A stretch of 64,000 nucleotides of DNA from Candidatus Eremiobacteraceae bacterium (GCA_035295225.1 DATGJI010000059.1:40492-104491); one strand, 5' to 3'. Positions 51,436-60,533 are shown, counted from the first letter of the stretch. Program-made: numbers and translations. The notes: a model not told the origin generated them from the letters alone.

Positions 51436-52764
51436 ATGACTGAATTTGAAAAGCGGCGACAGGCCTTCACCCAATCCATGGGCGACGGGGTCGCCGTGTT
51501 TTTCGGCGCGCCGGCCGCATATCGGACTAACGACTTGAACTGGGAGTACCGCCAGGATAGCGACTTGTACTATCTCTCCGGATTCGAAGAGCCGGAAAGC
51601 GTGCTTGTCATCGCTCCCGGACACGCCACCGAGAAGAGCGTGCTGTTCGTCCGGCCGCGCGATCGCGCCAAAGAGACCTGGAACGGCTACCGCTGCGGCC
51701 CGGAACGCGCCGCGGCAACGTACCACGTCGATGCGTCCTATCCCATCGAAGAATTGGCGAAGCGGCTTCCCGAATATCTCGAGACCTCCGATACGCTCTA
51801 CTACGCATTCGGCGCCAACGATCAGGCGAACGCGCTGATCACGGACGAGCTCAAACGCATGTCCACGGCGCGCCGGCGCGGCGACAAGGGCGGGATGACG
51901 GTCAAGAATCCCGCGATGATCCTGCACGAGATGCGCACGATCAAGACTCCGTACGACATCGAGGGCATGGAACGCGCGGTGCGTATCTCGGGCGAGGGGC
52001 ACATCGCCGCCATGCGTTATGCGCGCTCGGGCATGCACGAATATGAGATCGAAGCGATCATCGAGTTCATCTTCCTCAGCCGCGGCGCTCAGTTTCCGTC
52101 CTATCCTTCCATCGTCGCGAGCGGCGCAAACGCGACCGTTTTGCACTACACGACCAATCGCGACCGCGTTCCCGACAATGCGCTGGTGCTCGTCGATGCC
52201 GGCGCGGAAGTGGACTACTACAACGGCGACATCACGCGCACGTGGCCCATGTCGGGCCGCTTCTCTCCGGAGCAGCGCGCCATCTACGACATCGTGCTCG
52301 CGGCCAACGAGAAGGCGATCGGCATGTGCCGGCCCGGCGTGCGCTACAACACCGATGTGCACGATGAGACCGTCAAGATTCTCGTTTCCGGCATGATCGA
52401 TCTCGGTATCCTAAAGGGTTCGCTCGACGAGAATCTCACCAACGAGAACTACAAGCAGTTCTACATGCACCGGACCGGACACTATTTGGGCCTCGACACG
52501 CACGACGTCGGCTTCTACAAAGTTGAGGGTCAATGGCGCGAGCTCGTTCCGGGGATGGTGGTGACGATCGAACCCGGCCTCTATTTCGCGAGCGACGCCG
52601 ATGTCGATCCGCGCTTCCGGGGAATCGGGGTCCGCATCGAGGACGACATCTTGATCCGCAAGGACGGCTGCAAGAACCTCTCCGAGGAAGTGCCGAAATC
52701 CGTGGCCGAGATCGAAGCGGTCATCGCCGAGGGCAGAGCGACGCGCGAACCGCTGTTCGCGTGA
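51436..52764 (+). CDS. Xaa-Pro aminopeptidase (PepP-like)
   Basis: A 442-residue M24B metallopeptidase. The N-terminal creatinase-like domain (RTNDLNWEYRQDSDLYYLSG then FEEPESVL) precedes the pita-bread domain with the five dinuclear metal ligands. These are VDAGAEVDYYNGDITRTWP (two Asp), HRTGHYLGLDTHD (His), MVVTIEPGLYF (Glu) and GIGVRIEDDILI (Glu). It removes N-terminal residues before proline. The end overlaps the next gene by four bases (GTGA). Confidence 0.95.
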   Translation: MTEFEKRRQAFTQSMGDGVAVFFGAPAAYRTNDLNWEYRQDSDLYYLSGFEEPESVLVIAPGHATEKSVLFVRPRDRAKETWNGYRCGPERAAATYHVDASYPIEELAKRLPEYLETSDTLYYAFGANDQANALITDELKRMSTARRRGDKGGMTVKNPAMILHEMRTIKTPYDIEGMERAVRISGEGHIAAMRYARSGMHEYEIEAIIEFIFLSRGAQFPSYPSIVASGANATVLHYTTNRDRVPDNALVLVDAGAEVDYYNGDITRTWPMSGRFSPEQRAIYDIVLAANEKAIGMCRPGVRYNTDVHDETVKILVSGMIDLGILKGSLDENLTNENYKQFYMHRTGHYLGLDTHDVGFYKVEGQWRELVPGMVVTIEPGLYFASDADVDPRFRGIGVRIEDDILIRKDGCKNLSEEVPKSVAEIEAVIAEGRATREPLFA

Positions 52765-53927
52765 ACGACGCCGTGCCGGCGGACATCCTCAGCGATGTCG
52801 TGCGCTGGCGCCGTGCTATCCACCGGCACCCCGAGCTTGGATTCGAAGAGGAGCGCACGGCCGCGCTGATCGAGTCGGAGTTGGCGCGCGCCGGCGTTGA
52901 TGCCGTGCGGGTCGCCAAGACGGGAATCATCGCGACGCTGCGTGGTGGGAAACCTGGCAAGACGGTGGCCCTGCGCGCCGACATGGACGCGCTGCCGATC
53001 CACGAGCGCAGCGGCGAATCGTTCGAGTCCGAAGTGCCGGGCAAGATGCACGCGTGCGGCCACGATGGTCATTCGGCGATGCTGCTCGGCGCAGCGGTGG
53101 CGCTTGCGCGCGAGCGCGCGTCGTTGAGTGGGACTATCAAATTCTTCTTTCAGCCGGCCGAGGAAGGTCCGGGAGGCGCGCTGCCGCTGATCGAGGCCGG
53201 CGCGATGCGCGGCGTCGACGCTGTGGTCATGATCCACGTATGGCCGACGCTTCCGGCCGGGACTGTCGGGATTCGTCGAGGCCCCGCGATGGCGTCGTGT
53301 GACGATTTCGACATCGAGATCCGCGGGCGCGGCGGTCATGGCGGTTATCCGCATAGCGCGGTCGACACGATACCGATCGCTGCGGAACTCGTCGGCGCGC
53401 TTCAGCGCATTGCGAGCCGTGAGATCGATCCGCTGGAATCGATCGTCGTGGCCATCGGCAGAATAGACGGCGGCTATCGCCGCAACGTCATCGCGGACAC
53501 GACGCGCATCGCCGGTACCGTGCGCTGTTTGGACGAGCGCGTACGCGCCACGATTTCGGAGCGGATCGAACGCATCACGCGCGGCGTCTGCGAAGCGCAC
53601 CGCGCCGCAGGCTTGGTCACGTTCGTGCGCGGTTATCCGTCCGTGCACAATGACCCGGCGATCGCGGAACGGATCGCAGTGATCGCGCGCTCCACGGATG
53701 GCATTCCGGCTGTCGTCGATCTCGACCGGCCGACGATGGGCGCAGAAGACTTCTCATATTATACGCACGAAGCTCCCGGATGCATGATCCGGCTTGGATC
53801 CAGCGCGCCCGGCAAAGCCGACCCGCCCATGCTGCATTCCGCCGAATTCCGACTGGACGAGAGCGCGCTGCCCGTAGGGGTACGGCTGTTCCGTGCCCTG
53901 GCCCACAGGCTGCCCGCCGAACTCTAA
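52761..53927 (+). CDS. M20D family amidohydrolase
   Basis: A 388-residue zinc amidohydrolase (hippurate hydrolase/amhX-like). RRAIHRHPELGFEEERTA begins the family signature. ALRADMDALPIHE and GKMHACGHDGHSAMLLG carry metal ligands, FFFQPAEEGPGGA has the catalytic Glu-Glu, and MGAEDFSYY and HSAEFRLDESALPVG are the C-terminal ligand motifs. The GTG start overlaps the aminopeptidase stop. It hydrolyses N-acyl amino acids; it probably cooperates with the upstream peptidase in peptide breakdown. Confidence 0.93.
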   Translation: MNDAVPADILSDVVRWRRAIHRHPELGFEEERTAALIESELARAGVDAVRVAKTGIIATLRGGKPGKTVALRADMDALPIHERSGESFESEVPGKMHACGHDGHSAMLLGAAVALARERASLSGTIKFFFQPAEEGPGGALPLIEAGAMRGVDAVVMIHVWPTLPAGTVGIRRGPAMASCDDFDIEIRGRGGHGGYPHSAVDTIPIAAELVGALQRIASREIDPLESIVVAIGRIDGGYRRNVIADTTRIAGTVRCLDERVRATISERIERITRGVCEAHRAAGLVTFVRGYPSVHNDPAIAERIAVIARSTDGIPAVVDLDRPTMGAEDFSYYTHEAPGCMIRLGSSAPGKADPPMLHSAEFRLDESALPVGVRLFRALAHRLPAEL

Positions 53928-54032
53928 TCCCGGCGGCGCGCGACGACGATAACTCTCCTATAGATAGTGCGATTCGGCCGGCTGTCACAAACGGCGTCGC
54001 CGAGTGTCTATCTTTCCGGAGGCGACCCGTAC

Positions 54033-54869
54033 GTGAGCAACATCAATCCTCAGCAACCACTGCGAAGAACGCTCAAACCGCGTGATGGCGGCGGTCCCGG
54101 CGCGCCGCTGGCACTCGTCGCCACCGTCGCCGGCGTACTCGTCGTCGGCGGCGGCATCGCGTATGCCGTGACCGTCGGTCATCACGGATCGGCCGCGCCT
54201 GCACCGCAAGCATCAGCTATCGCCTACCAGCCGCTGCCCGCTCAATTGAGCGATGTGACTGCTGTCACACACGCCGCGAAGCCGAAGAAACCGGCAAAGC
54301 ATGGCGCGACACCCACGGCCACGGCAACGCCCGGTGCGACGCCGACTCCGGCGGCAACGCCGACGACTGCAGCCACCACGAACCCGCTCACGCAGAAGGT
54401 TGCCGTGAAGCACGCAGTCCACCACGTGAAGTCTGTGTCGTCAAGCTCGCTCGCATTCGAACCGAACGCGGCGACGCAGTCAAGTTCGATAACACCGGTC
54501 TCGAATACGGTACCCGCGACGCTCCCGCCGTCGACATCATCCGCACCGGCGCCCACGCCGACGCCCGACGCGACGCCGATCTACGAACCTGCGGTCGTTG
54601 TCGAAGCGCGTTTCATCAGCCAGATTCAACCGATCTATCCAGAGATCGCCAAGCAACAAGGCATCCAGGGAACGGCGATCATACTCGCGACCGTCGGCCC
54701 GCATGGCAATGTCATCGATGAGACGGTCGGACAGTCCACCGGGAACAGACTGCTCGATGCGGCCGCGCTCGACGCCGCCCGCGCCAGCAAGTTCGAAGCG
54801 CCTGAAGTGGACGGTCATCCTGCGACCGAGACGTATCGGATCGTCTACACGTTCGCGCTGAACAACTAG
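54033..54869 (+). CDS. TonB C-terminal domain protein
   Basis: A 278-residue membrane-anchored protein. The GTG at 54033 has a GGAGG ribosome site. A transmembrane segment near residues 25-45 (LALVATVAGVLVVGGGIAYAV) is followed by an Ala/Thr/Pro linker (to about 190) and a C-terminal TonB/TonB_C fold (residues about 200-278: ARFISQIQPIYPEIAKQQGI; GTAIILATVGPHGNVID; AALDAARASKFEAPEVDG). It may energise an outer-membrane receptor, or act as an independent cell-envelope protein; no exbBD is nearby. The nine-unit REP array follows its stop. Confidence 0.88.
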   Translation: MSNINPQQPLRRTLKPRDGGGPGAPLALVATVAGVLVVGGGIAYAVTVGHHGSAAPAPQASAIAYQPLPAQLSDVTAVTHAAKPKKPAKHGATPTATATPGATPTPAATPTTAATTNPLTQKVAVKHAVHHVKSVSSSSLAFEPNAATQSSSITPVSNTVPATLPPSTSSAPAPTPTPDATPIYEPAVVVEARFISQIQPIYPEIAKQQGIQGTAIILATVGPHGNVIDETVGQSTGNRLLDAAALDAARASKFEAPEVDGHPATETYRIVYTFALNN

Positions 54870-54875
54870 GATTAT

Positions 54876-55170
54876 GTGGGGCGGGCCTTTATGGTCCGCC
54901 TCGTTTTTGTAGGGCGGACCTTTATGGTCCGCCTGTTTTTTTGTAGGGCGGACCTTTATGGTCCGCCTGTTTTTTGTGGGGCGGACCTTTATGGTCCGCC
55001 TCGTTTTTTGTAGGGCGGACCTTTATGGTCCGCCTCTCGTTTTTGTAGGGCGGACCTTTATGGTCCGCCTCGTTTTTGTAGGGCGGACCTTTATGGTCCG
55101 CCTCATTCTATTGTAGGGCGGACCTTTATGGTCCGCCTGTTTTTTGTGGGGCGGACCTTTATGGTCCGCC
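54876..55170 (+). repeat. REP array: nine forward units with T-rich spacers
   Basis: Nine units of 25 bases (starts 54876, 54909, 54943, 54976, 55010, 55045, 55078, 55113, 55146), each GTAG or GTGG followed by GGCGGACC, loop TTTAT, GGTCCGCC. They are separated by 8-10-base spacers, mostly TCGTTTTT or TGTTTTTT. The spacing is 33-35 bases. Hairpin plus T-run resembles intrinsic terminators in the forward direction. The array fills the 351-base gap between the TonB gene and the RAYT; only about 50 bases before the RAYT start are outside it. Confidence 0.95.
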
Positions 55171-55220
55171 TCGCCTTTGGGGGCACTTTCAATGTGAACT
55201 TCGACGCGTGAATCCTGCGC

Positions 55221-55682
55221 ATGCCGAAGCACAAAAAGTTGACTCGCCTCTCGGGATTCGACTATTCCGCCCCGCGATCATATTTCGTGACCATGTGCGT
55301 TCTTGGCCGCCAAAAGATATTTGGAAAGCCCAAAGCGGCGGGGATCGCACTCGAAGAGGTTATAGCGCACCGCAACGCCGGCTGGTACTGGCTCCATACG
55401 TATGCGATCATGCCAGACCATGTGCATCTATTGATCAAGTTGAATAATACTTGCCGCAGCCTAGGACGAGTCGTTGGGGTACTGAAGTCGGCAATTCTCC
55501 ACAAAGTGCGTCGAAGCGGCGAAGACTTCCAGTGGCAAGAATCGTTTTATGATCATATTCTTCGCGAAGGCGAAGACAGCGGCAAGATCGCTGATTACAT
55601 CCTCGCAAATCCCGAACGTGCGGGTCTCGTTGCCTCCGGAGAATCGTATCCATTTTGTGGAATGGTCGATCGCCGTTGGTGA
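55221..55682 (+). CDS. REP-associated tyrosine transposase (RAYT, IS200-like Y1 HUH)
   Basis: A 153-residue Y1_Tnp protein. It opens KKLTRLSGFDYSAPRSYFVT, the RAYT-type N-terminus (Y-S-x-P-x-x-Y-F-V-T). The HUH motif is IMPDHVHLLIKL (His67, His69), and the catalytic tyrosine is Tyr126 in GKIADYILANPERAGLV. FQWQESFYDHILREGED is the family central block. RAYTs nick single-stranded REP sequences at GTAG-flanked hairpins. Nine forward REP units precede the gene and three inverted units follow it. Ends are complete and no frameshift is seen, so it could be active. Confidence 0.95.
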   Translation: MPKHKKLTRLSGFDYSAPRSYFVTMCVLGRQKIFGKPKAAGIALEEVIAHRNAGWYWLHTYAIMPDHVHLLIKLNNTCRSLGRVVGVLKSAILHKVRRSGEDFQWQESFYDHILREGEDSGKIADYILANPERAGLVASGESYPFCGMVDRRW

Positions 55683-55683
55683 T

Positions 55684-55779
55684 GGCGGACCATAAAGGTC
55701 CGCCCTACATAAGTTACGAGGCGGACCATAAAGGTCCGCCCTACATTTGTGGCGAGCGGACCATAAAGGTCCGCCCCAC
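55684..55779 (-). repeat. REP array downstream of RAYT: three inverted units
   Basis: Three inverted units at 55684-55708, 55720-55744 and 55755-55779, the reverse complement of the upstream units (GGCGGACC, loop ATAAA, GGTCCGCC, then CTAC or CCAC). The first begins two bases past the RAYT stop. The leftward TPR gene's stop codon follows the last unit by one base. With the upstream array the RAYT is bracketed by inverted REP arrays. Confidence 0.95.
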
Positions 55780-55780
55780 A

Positions 55781-57124
55781 TTACCGGCCGACCGACTCCG
55801 GACGGCCCAGCGCGACGAGCAGCTCGCTGCGGCGATCGCCGAAATTCGAATCGGGCGCGACGGAACTCATGCGGTCGATGACCGCTAGCGCGCCTTCCAG
55901 ATCGCCCGCGTCGGCCTTTTCATTGACCAGCTCCACGCCGATGCGCAGCGCATCCTGAGTTCTGTTCAACGCGAGGTAACAGTCGAGAGCGCCTTCGAGC
56001 GACTCGATATCCGAGCCGGTACGCAGCAGCCGCTCGTAACATAACACCGCGCCCTGATGATCGCCGCTCGCACTGAGTTCCTTCGCCTTGCGGCGCGTGA
56101 ACGCGGCAAGCGCGTTGGATGCCGGGGTTGTGCGAGCGGGCGCAGCCGACGGCGATTCCGGAGTAGGCGCCGTGACTTGCGGAGCTTGCGAGGCGGCGGC
56201 GGGTGCCGGCGGCGGCGGTAAGACTTCTGCTACTGCGGGAGCGGGCACGCTTGCGACCAGTTCCTCGACTGTAGGCGGAGGCGGAGCAGCCGCCGGCTGC
56301 GGTTCAGCTGCAACGGCGGTCGCTTGCAACTGCGCAAGCCCACGGGCTGCTGCTTCGTCCGTGGGATCCACGTGCACGAGCCGCTCGTAGAGTGTTTTCA
56401 GCTGCTCTCGAGCCTTTTCGGTTTGATCGGCATCCAGCACGCCTGCGTGTTCGACTCGGTGCGCGAGTTCATCGAGCAGAAACGCGCGTCCGGTCAAGGC
56501 TCCGCCCGGCGCCGGTGAGAGCAGTTCTATCAGGTCGCCGATTGCGGCAGGACGCAACTCCAAAAATGATTCCGCATGCGCGGCCAGCTCCGAAAATGCA
56601 CCGTCTTTCGCGTACAGCGTGAGCGCCTGCAGCAAGTAGACCGCCGCATCGTCAGGGCGCCCGACGGCTGCGTAAAGATCGGCGATGCGCTGACTGACCT
56701 CCGCGTCTGCAGTGTGGGCGGCGCAATAACGGTACTCGTCGATGGCGTCGGCGGCATATCCGGCCTGACGCAGTGCGTCGGCATTCGCGCGCCTGATGGT
56801 GATCTCGTCGGGGAAATCCAGCGCGAGATACCCGAGCTGGTCGAGAGCGTCTTCCGTCGGCGGCGCGGTTTTGGTGAGCTCAGCGAATTTCAGCCCGACC
56901 GTGAGCCGCTCCGGGCCGAGCGGGTTCTTTTCGGTGCGAGCGAACAGGCCTTTTTTCTTCTCCTGCGCCTTGAGCAGATCGATCATCACTGTGATCGCGT
57001 TCGCAATACGCTTCTCGGCGATGAGCGCGTCGATCGCTGCGATGTACGCCGGCACCGCGTTACGCAAACCGTCGCGCGCGCCCGCCTCTTGCGCCGTCGT
57101 CAAAAGTTGGTCGGCGTTTTGCAC
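55781..57124 (-). CDS. TPR repeat protein with Pro/Ala linker
   Basis: A 447-residue cytoplasmic protein. Helical TPR-like repeats occupy about residues 1-270 and 340-447 (FTRRKAKELSASGDHQGAVL then CYERLLRTGSDIES), separated by a Pro/Ala-rich linker (about 275-345). No enzymatic motif. The ATG lies four bases after the stop of the larger TPR gene, so they are one operon. It is probably a scaffold; the role is unknown. Confidence 0.85.
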   Translation of the reverse strand: MQNADQLLTTAQEAGARDGLRNAVPAYIAAIDALIAEKRIANAITVMIDLLKAQEKKKGLFARTEKNPLGPERLTVGLKFAELTKTAPPTEDALDQLGYLALDFPDEITIRRANADALRQAGYAADAIDEYRYCAAHTADAEVSQRIADLYAAVGRPDDAAVYLLQALTLYAKDGAFSELAAHAESFLELRPAAIGDLIELLSPAPGGALTGRAFLLDELAHRVEHAGVLDADQTEKAREQLKTLYERLVHVDPTDEAAARGLAQLQATAVAAEPQPAAAPPPPTVEELVASVPAPAVAEVLPPPPAPAAASQAPQVTAPTPESPSAAPARTTPASNALAAFTRRKAKELSASGDHQGAVLCYERLLRTGSDIESLEGALDCYLALNRTQDALRIGVELVNEKADAGDLEGALAVIDRMSSVAPDSNFGDRRSELLVALGRPESVGR

Positions 57125-57128
57125 TACT

Positions 57129-59378
57129 TCATTTCGCTCCGTTGCGGCTTCCAGGCCCTGCGAGCACGGCTTTGATCTTCTCTACGCGCGCAGCCGCATC
57201 GGAAAAGCCGGGATCCCCCGAAACGATCTCCTCATACGACCACAACGCAAGTCCGAGCGAATCGGGGTCGCCTTTGCTCTCGTGGAGCGCGGCTAAAGCA
57301 TAGAGCGCGTGACGATATTGGTCTTCCGGATAGCCGGTTAATTCGAGTGCCTGTGAAAGGCAAGCTTCGGCGCCGTCCACGTCGCCGCCGGCACGCATCG
57401 CGTTCGCGAGCGCTGTGCGTGCGAGCACGCCGTATGATTTGTCGCTCTCTAACGGACGAAGCGCGACGATTGCGTCGGCGGGCTTGCCCAACTCGCTCAA
57501 CGCGAGCCCCAATCCGTAGCGCGCGCTCACGTTTGTCGCGTCGAGCGCGAGAGCTCCCTTGTATTTGTCTACGGCTGCCGCGAAGTTGCGCGATGCACGC
57601 AACGCGTCGGCCTCGGATGCGAGCCCGCCTTGAGGAGCGACTGCGGTTGCGGTACCGTTCGTTTTCTTTGCCGACTCCGCCGGAGCCGGGGCCGCAGCGG
57701 CCGCGGCAGGCTTTGCCGGTGCAGCTTGCGCAGGTCGCGGAGCCGGTGACGCAGCGGGCGCCGCTTGTCCCAATCGCGCGGCGCGGATCGCTTCGACTCG
57801 CTGCAGCGCGGCCACCGCTTCTGCATGCTTCACTTCGACTGATTTCGCGTCGGCCTCGAGGCGCGAACGCGCGCTTGAAAGTTCCGCCGCCATCGCCTTC
57901 AGGGCGGTGACGTCCGCTTGGATCACCGTGGCTTGATCGGCAGCCGTCTTTGCGGCGGCGTGCACGCCCCGGGTCTGCTCCAGCAGACCGATAAGCTGTT
58001 TCTCGACGGCGTCTGCCCCCTGGCGCGCAGCCGCGAACTTGTTCTGCAGATCCTTGACGTTAGTTTCGACCGCACCGGTCTCGGCCATGACCTGTTCGGC
58101 GCGCGCCTGCGAGGCCGCAAGCGTCTCGTTCGCTTTGCCGACCTGGCCGGCGACAGCATCGATCTTCGCGCGGATCGCCGCCACGTCGTTCGGCAATGCG
58201 GCAAGCGCGGCCAGTTCGTCGCGCACTTTCTGCACGTCGGCGGCGAGTTTGGCGAGCGAGGCGTCCTCAGCGGCTTTGGCTTGCGAGGCCGCTTCGATTT
58301 CGGCCTTCAACTGTCCGAGGCGGCCTTCGACGGTGCCGCGTTCGCGTTCGAGCGCTTCGAGCGCCGCTTTGGCAGCCTTGATCTCTTCTTCGACCGCAAG
58401 TCGCTTCTTGAAGGCTTGCGCGACTTCCGATTTCGCCTGCGCCAGGCGCGACATCGCTTCAGATTGCTGCTCGAGGAGAAAAACTTCTGCGGGCAGCGTC
58501 GAGCTTAGTGTGGCGCTCTCGTCGACCGGTCGTGCCGGAGGCGGCGCGGCTGCTGCCGGTGTTGGCGCAGCTGGTGCCGCAGGCGCGGCTGCTTGCGGTT
58601 GTGCCGGTGCTGCGGCTGGTTGTGCGGTCGCGGCGCTGGCGGGCGCAGCTGCCGGAGCTGGCGCAGCTGCGGCGGGAGCGGGCGCAGCGGCGGCCGGCTT
58701 CTGCTGCGGTTTTGCCGCAGGCGCAGCTTCCGGCGCGGGCGCGGCCTTGATCGACGCGACCATGCCTTTCGCTTTTGCGTTCTCGGGTTCAAGCGCGAGA
58801 CTTGCGTTTGCACATCGGCGCGCATCGGCCGTTCGTCCGGCCGCGAACGCGGCGTCGGCTGCCAAATTGTAATAGGAAACCGCTTCGGTTTTTAGATTCT
58901 TCGCTTGATGGACGCGGCCGAGATGATCGAGTCCGTCAACATGGGTCTTGTCGCGTTCCACGATTCGCTTGAACGCGAGAATCGCTTCATCGTACTTGCC
59001 GAGTGATTCGTACAAGCAGCCGGTTTCGAACAGCGCGGGCATGTGCCGGAGACTCGTCTTGCGCAGCACCTCGACGAATTTGGCCAGTGCGTCGTCGCGT
59101 TTGCCGTCGGCGAGATCGGCTCGGCCGATCTCGAAGAGCGCGTCGTAGTTCTTCGGCTCGAGCGCCGCGGCGCGGACGAAGCACGAGCGCGCATTGTCGA
59201 TGTCGCCCGCGTCCATGAAGTCTCGGCCTGCATTCAAAAACGCCGGCACGGCTTCGGCAACCGAACCGGCCTCGGCGAGAAGTTCTGCCGCGGCCATTCG
59301 ATCCGCCGGATCCGTAGCGCCGTCACCTGCGGCTTCTCGCAGCTTTGCGAGTTCCTGATCGTTCTGTTTTGAATCCAT
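57129..59378 (-). CDS. TPR and coiled-coil scaffold protein
   Basis: A 749-residue protein. N-terminal TPRs (residues about 20-210; FMDAGDIDNARSCFVRAAAL) are followed by an Ala/Pro-rich linker (about 212-290), a long coiled coil (about 300-550, AKSEVAQAFKKRLAVEEEIK to LSSARSRLEADAKSVE), a second Ala/Pro-rich linker and C-terminal TPRs (about 605-740). The layout suggests an elongated scaffold, perhaps with the adjacent TPR gene. No known family name. It is preceded by a 162-base gap before trxB in which I see no gene. Confidence 0.82.
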   Translation of the reverse strand: MDSKQNDQELAKLREAAGDGATDPADRMAAAELLAEAGSVAEAVPAFLNAGRDFMDAGDIDNARSCFVRAAALEPKNYDALFEIGRADLADGKRDDALAKFVEVLRKTSLRHMPALFETGCLYESLGKYDEAILAFKRIVERDKTHVDGLDHLGRVHQAKNLKTEAVSYYNLAADAAFAAGRTADARRCANASLALEPENAKAKGMVASIKAAPAPEAAPAAKPQQKPAAAAPAPAAAAPAPAAAPASAATAQPAAAPAQPQAAAPAAPAAPTPAAAAPPPARPVDESATLSSTLPAEVFLLEQQSEAMSRLAQAKSEVAQAFKKRLAVEEEIKAAKAALEALERERGTVEGRLGQLKAEIEAASQAKAAEDASLAKLAADVQKVRDELAALAALPNDVAAIRAKIDAVAGQVGKANETLAASQARAEQVMAETGAVETNVKDLQNKFAAARQGADAVEKQLIGLLEQTRGVHAAAKTAADQATVIQADVTALKAMAAELSSARSRLEADAKSVEVKHAEAVAALQRVEAIRAARLGQAAPAASPAPRPAQAAPAKPAAAAAAPAPAESAKKTNGTATAVAPQGGLASEADALRASRNFAAAVDKYKGALALDATNVSARYGLGLALSELGKPADAIVALRPLESDKSYGVLARTALANAMRAGGDVDGAEACLSQALELTGYPEDQYRHALYALAALHESKGDPDSLGLALWSYEEIVSGDPGFSDAAARVEKIKAVLAGPGSRNGAK

Positions 59379-59540
59379 GGTTATAGCGGACGTCCTCGGC
59401 TACAAGCTCAAGCGATTGGTAGGGCGCGGCCTCACGGCTGAACGAAAATCGAACGCGCGTCCACGGCAGATGCCGATTGCGTGCGGCCATACGCTTCCTA
59501 CTTCAAAATATCGGCGTTTTTCTTCGGGAGCGCAGAGTTC

Positions 59541-60488
59541 TCAGCGAACGGCCGCCTCCTTCGCCTCCTGGGCCTCGAGATATTGTTCGGCGCGCATGGC
59601 CGCCCGGCAACCCAATCCGGCCGCCGTGATCGCCTGGCGATAGTGGCGATCCTGAACGTCGCCGCCGACGAAGACGCCTGGGGAACTCGTGGATACGCCG
59701 TCGGGCGATTCGATGTAGCCGCGCGAATCGAGAATCAATTGTCCCGCAAAGACGGACGTGTTCGGCTGGTGCCCGATCGCAACAAAAACCGCGTCGGTTG
59801 GATGCTCCATCAGAGCGCCGGTGCGCGTGTCTTCCACTATCACGCCTTCGACGTGGCGATCGCCGACGATTTCCCGGACGCGCGCATTCCACAAGAAGTG
59901 GATCTTTGGGTGAGCTTGGCCGCGCGCTTGCATGATCTTCGATGCGCGGAGATGGTCGCGCCGATGCACGATCGTCACGCGCTTGCCGAAGCGAGTCAAG
60001 AAAAGCGCTTCCTCGAGCGCCGTGTCGCCGCCGCCGACGACCGTGATGTCTTTCTCCTTGAAGAACGCACCGTCGCACGTCGCGCACGTGGAAACGCCTT
60101 TGCCGCGAAGCCGCGTTTCGCTTTCGAGTCCGAGCCAGAGCGCCGATGCCCCGGTCGCGACCACGACGGTCGACGCGCGGAAATCGCCGGCGTCGGTCGA
60201 GACGCGTTTGACATCGTGTTTGAAATCGACCGAGACGACGTCTTCGTTGATGATCTCGGCGCCGAACCGTTCGGCTTGTGCGCGAAAACGCTCCATGAGT
60301 TCGGGGCCTTGGATGCCCTCGGGAAATCCCGGATAGTTCTCAACATCGGTCGTGAGCATCAACTGCCCGCCATAAAGTCCGCCTGCGAAGACGAGCGGCG
60401 ACAACTCCGCGCGCGCGGCATAGATCGCGGCGGTCAAACCGGCAGGGCCGGACCCGATGATGATGACTTTTCGTATCTCGTCGGACAC
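59541..60488 (-). CDS. trxB: Thioredoxin reductase
   Basis: A 315-residue thioredoxin reductase. FAD motif IIIGSGPAGLTAAIYAARAE, the redox-active STCATCDGAFF (Cys135 and Cys138), NADPH motif VVGGGDTALEEALFLTRFG, and the terminal DVQDRHYRQAITAAGLGC FAD site are all present. A GTG at 60488 preceded by a GGGG run is the chosen start; an in-frame TTG at 60530 adds 14 residues. It reduces thioredoxin with NADPH. It is divergent from the cysteine synthase gene. Confidence 0.95.
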   Translation of the reverse strand: MSDEIRKVIIIGSGPAGLTAAIYAARAELSPLVFAGGLYGGQLMLTTDVENYPGFPEGIQGPELMERFRAQAERFGAEIINEDVVSVDFKHDVKRVSTDAGDFRASTVVVATGASALWLGLESETRLRGKGVSTCATCDGAFFKEKDITVVGGGDTALEEALFLTRFGKRVTIVHRRDHLRASKIMQARGQAHPKIHFLWNARVREIVGDRHVEGVIVEDTRTGALMEHPTDAVFVAIGHQPNTSVFAGQLILDSRGYIESPDGVSTSSPGVFVGGDVQDRHYRQAITAAGLGCRAAMRAEQYLEAQEAKEAAVR

Positions 60489-60533
60489 GCGCGAGGTATT
60501 CCCCGGTTCGGAAGTGTAGCCTTTCGTCAAGCC

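Noticed and set aside
50866..52362. Very long antisense open frame across the aminopeptidase
   Set aside because: Composition is that of a shadow frame and the forward gene has all its metal ligands.
54876..55170. Nine 25-base repeats with short spacers as a possible CRISPR
   Set aside because: Spacers are 8-10 bases and near-identical T-rich sequence. The adjacent gene is a RAYT, not a Cas protein.
59419..59432. GTAGGGCGCGGCC fragment near the 57129-59378 gene start
   Set aside because: It has the REP head but no matching second arm (followed by TCACGGC), so it is too weak to list as a REP unit.
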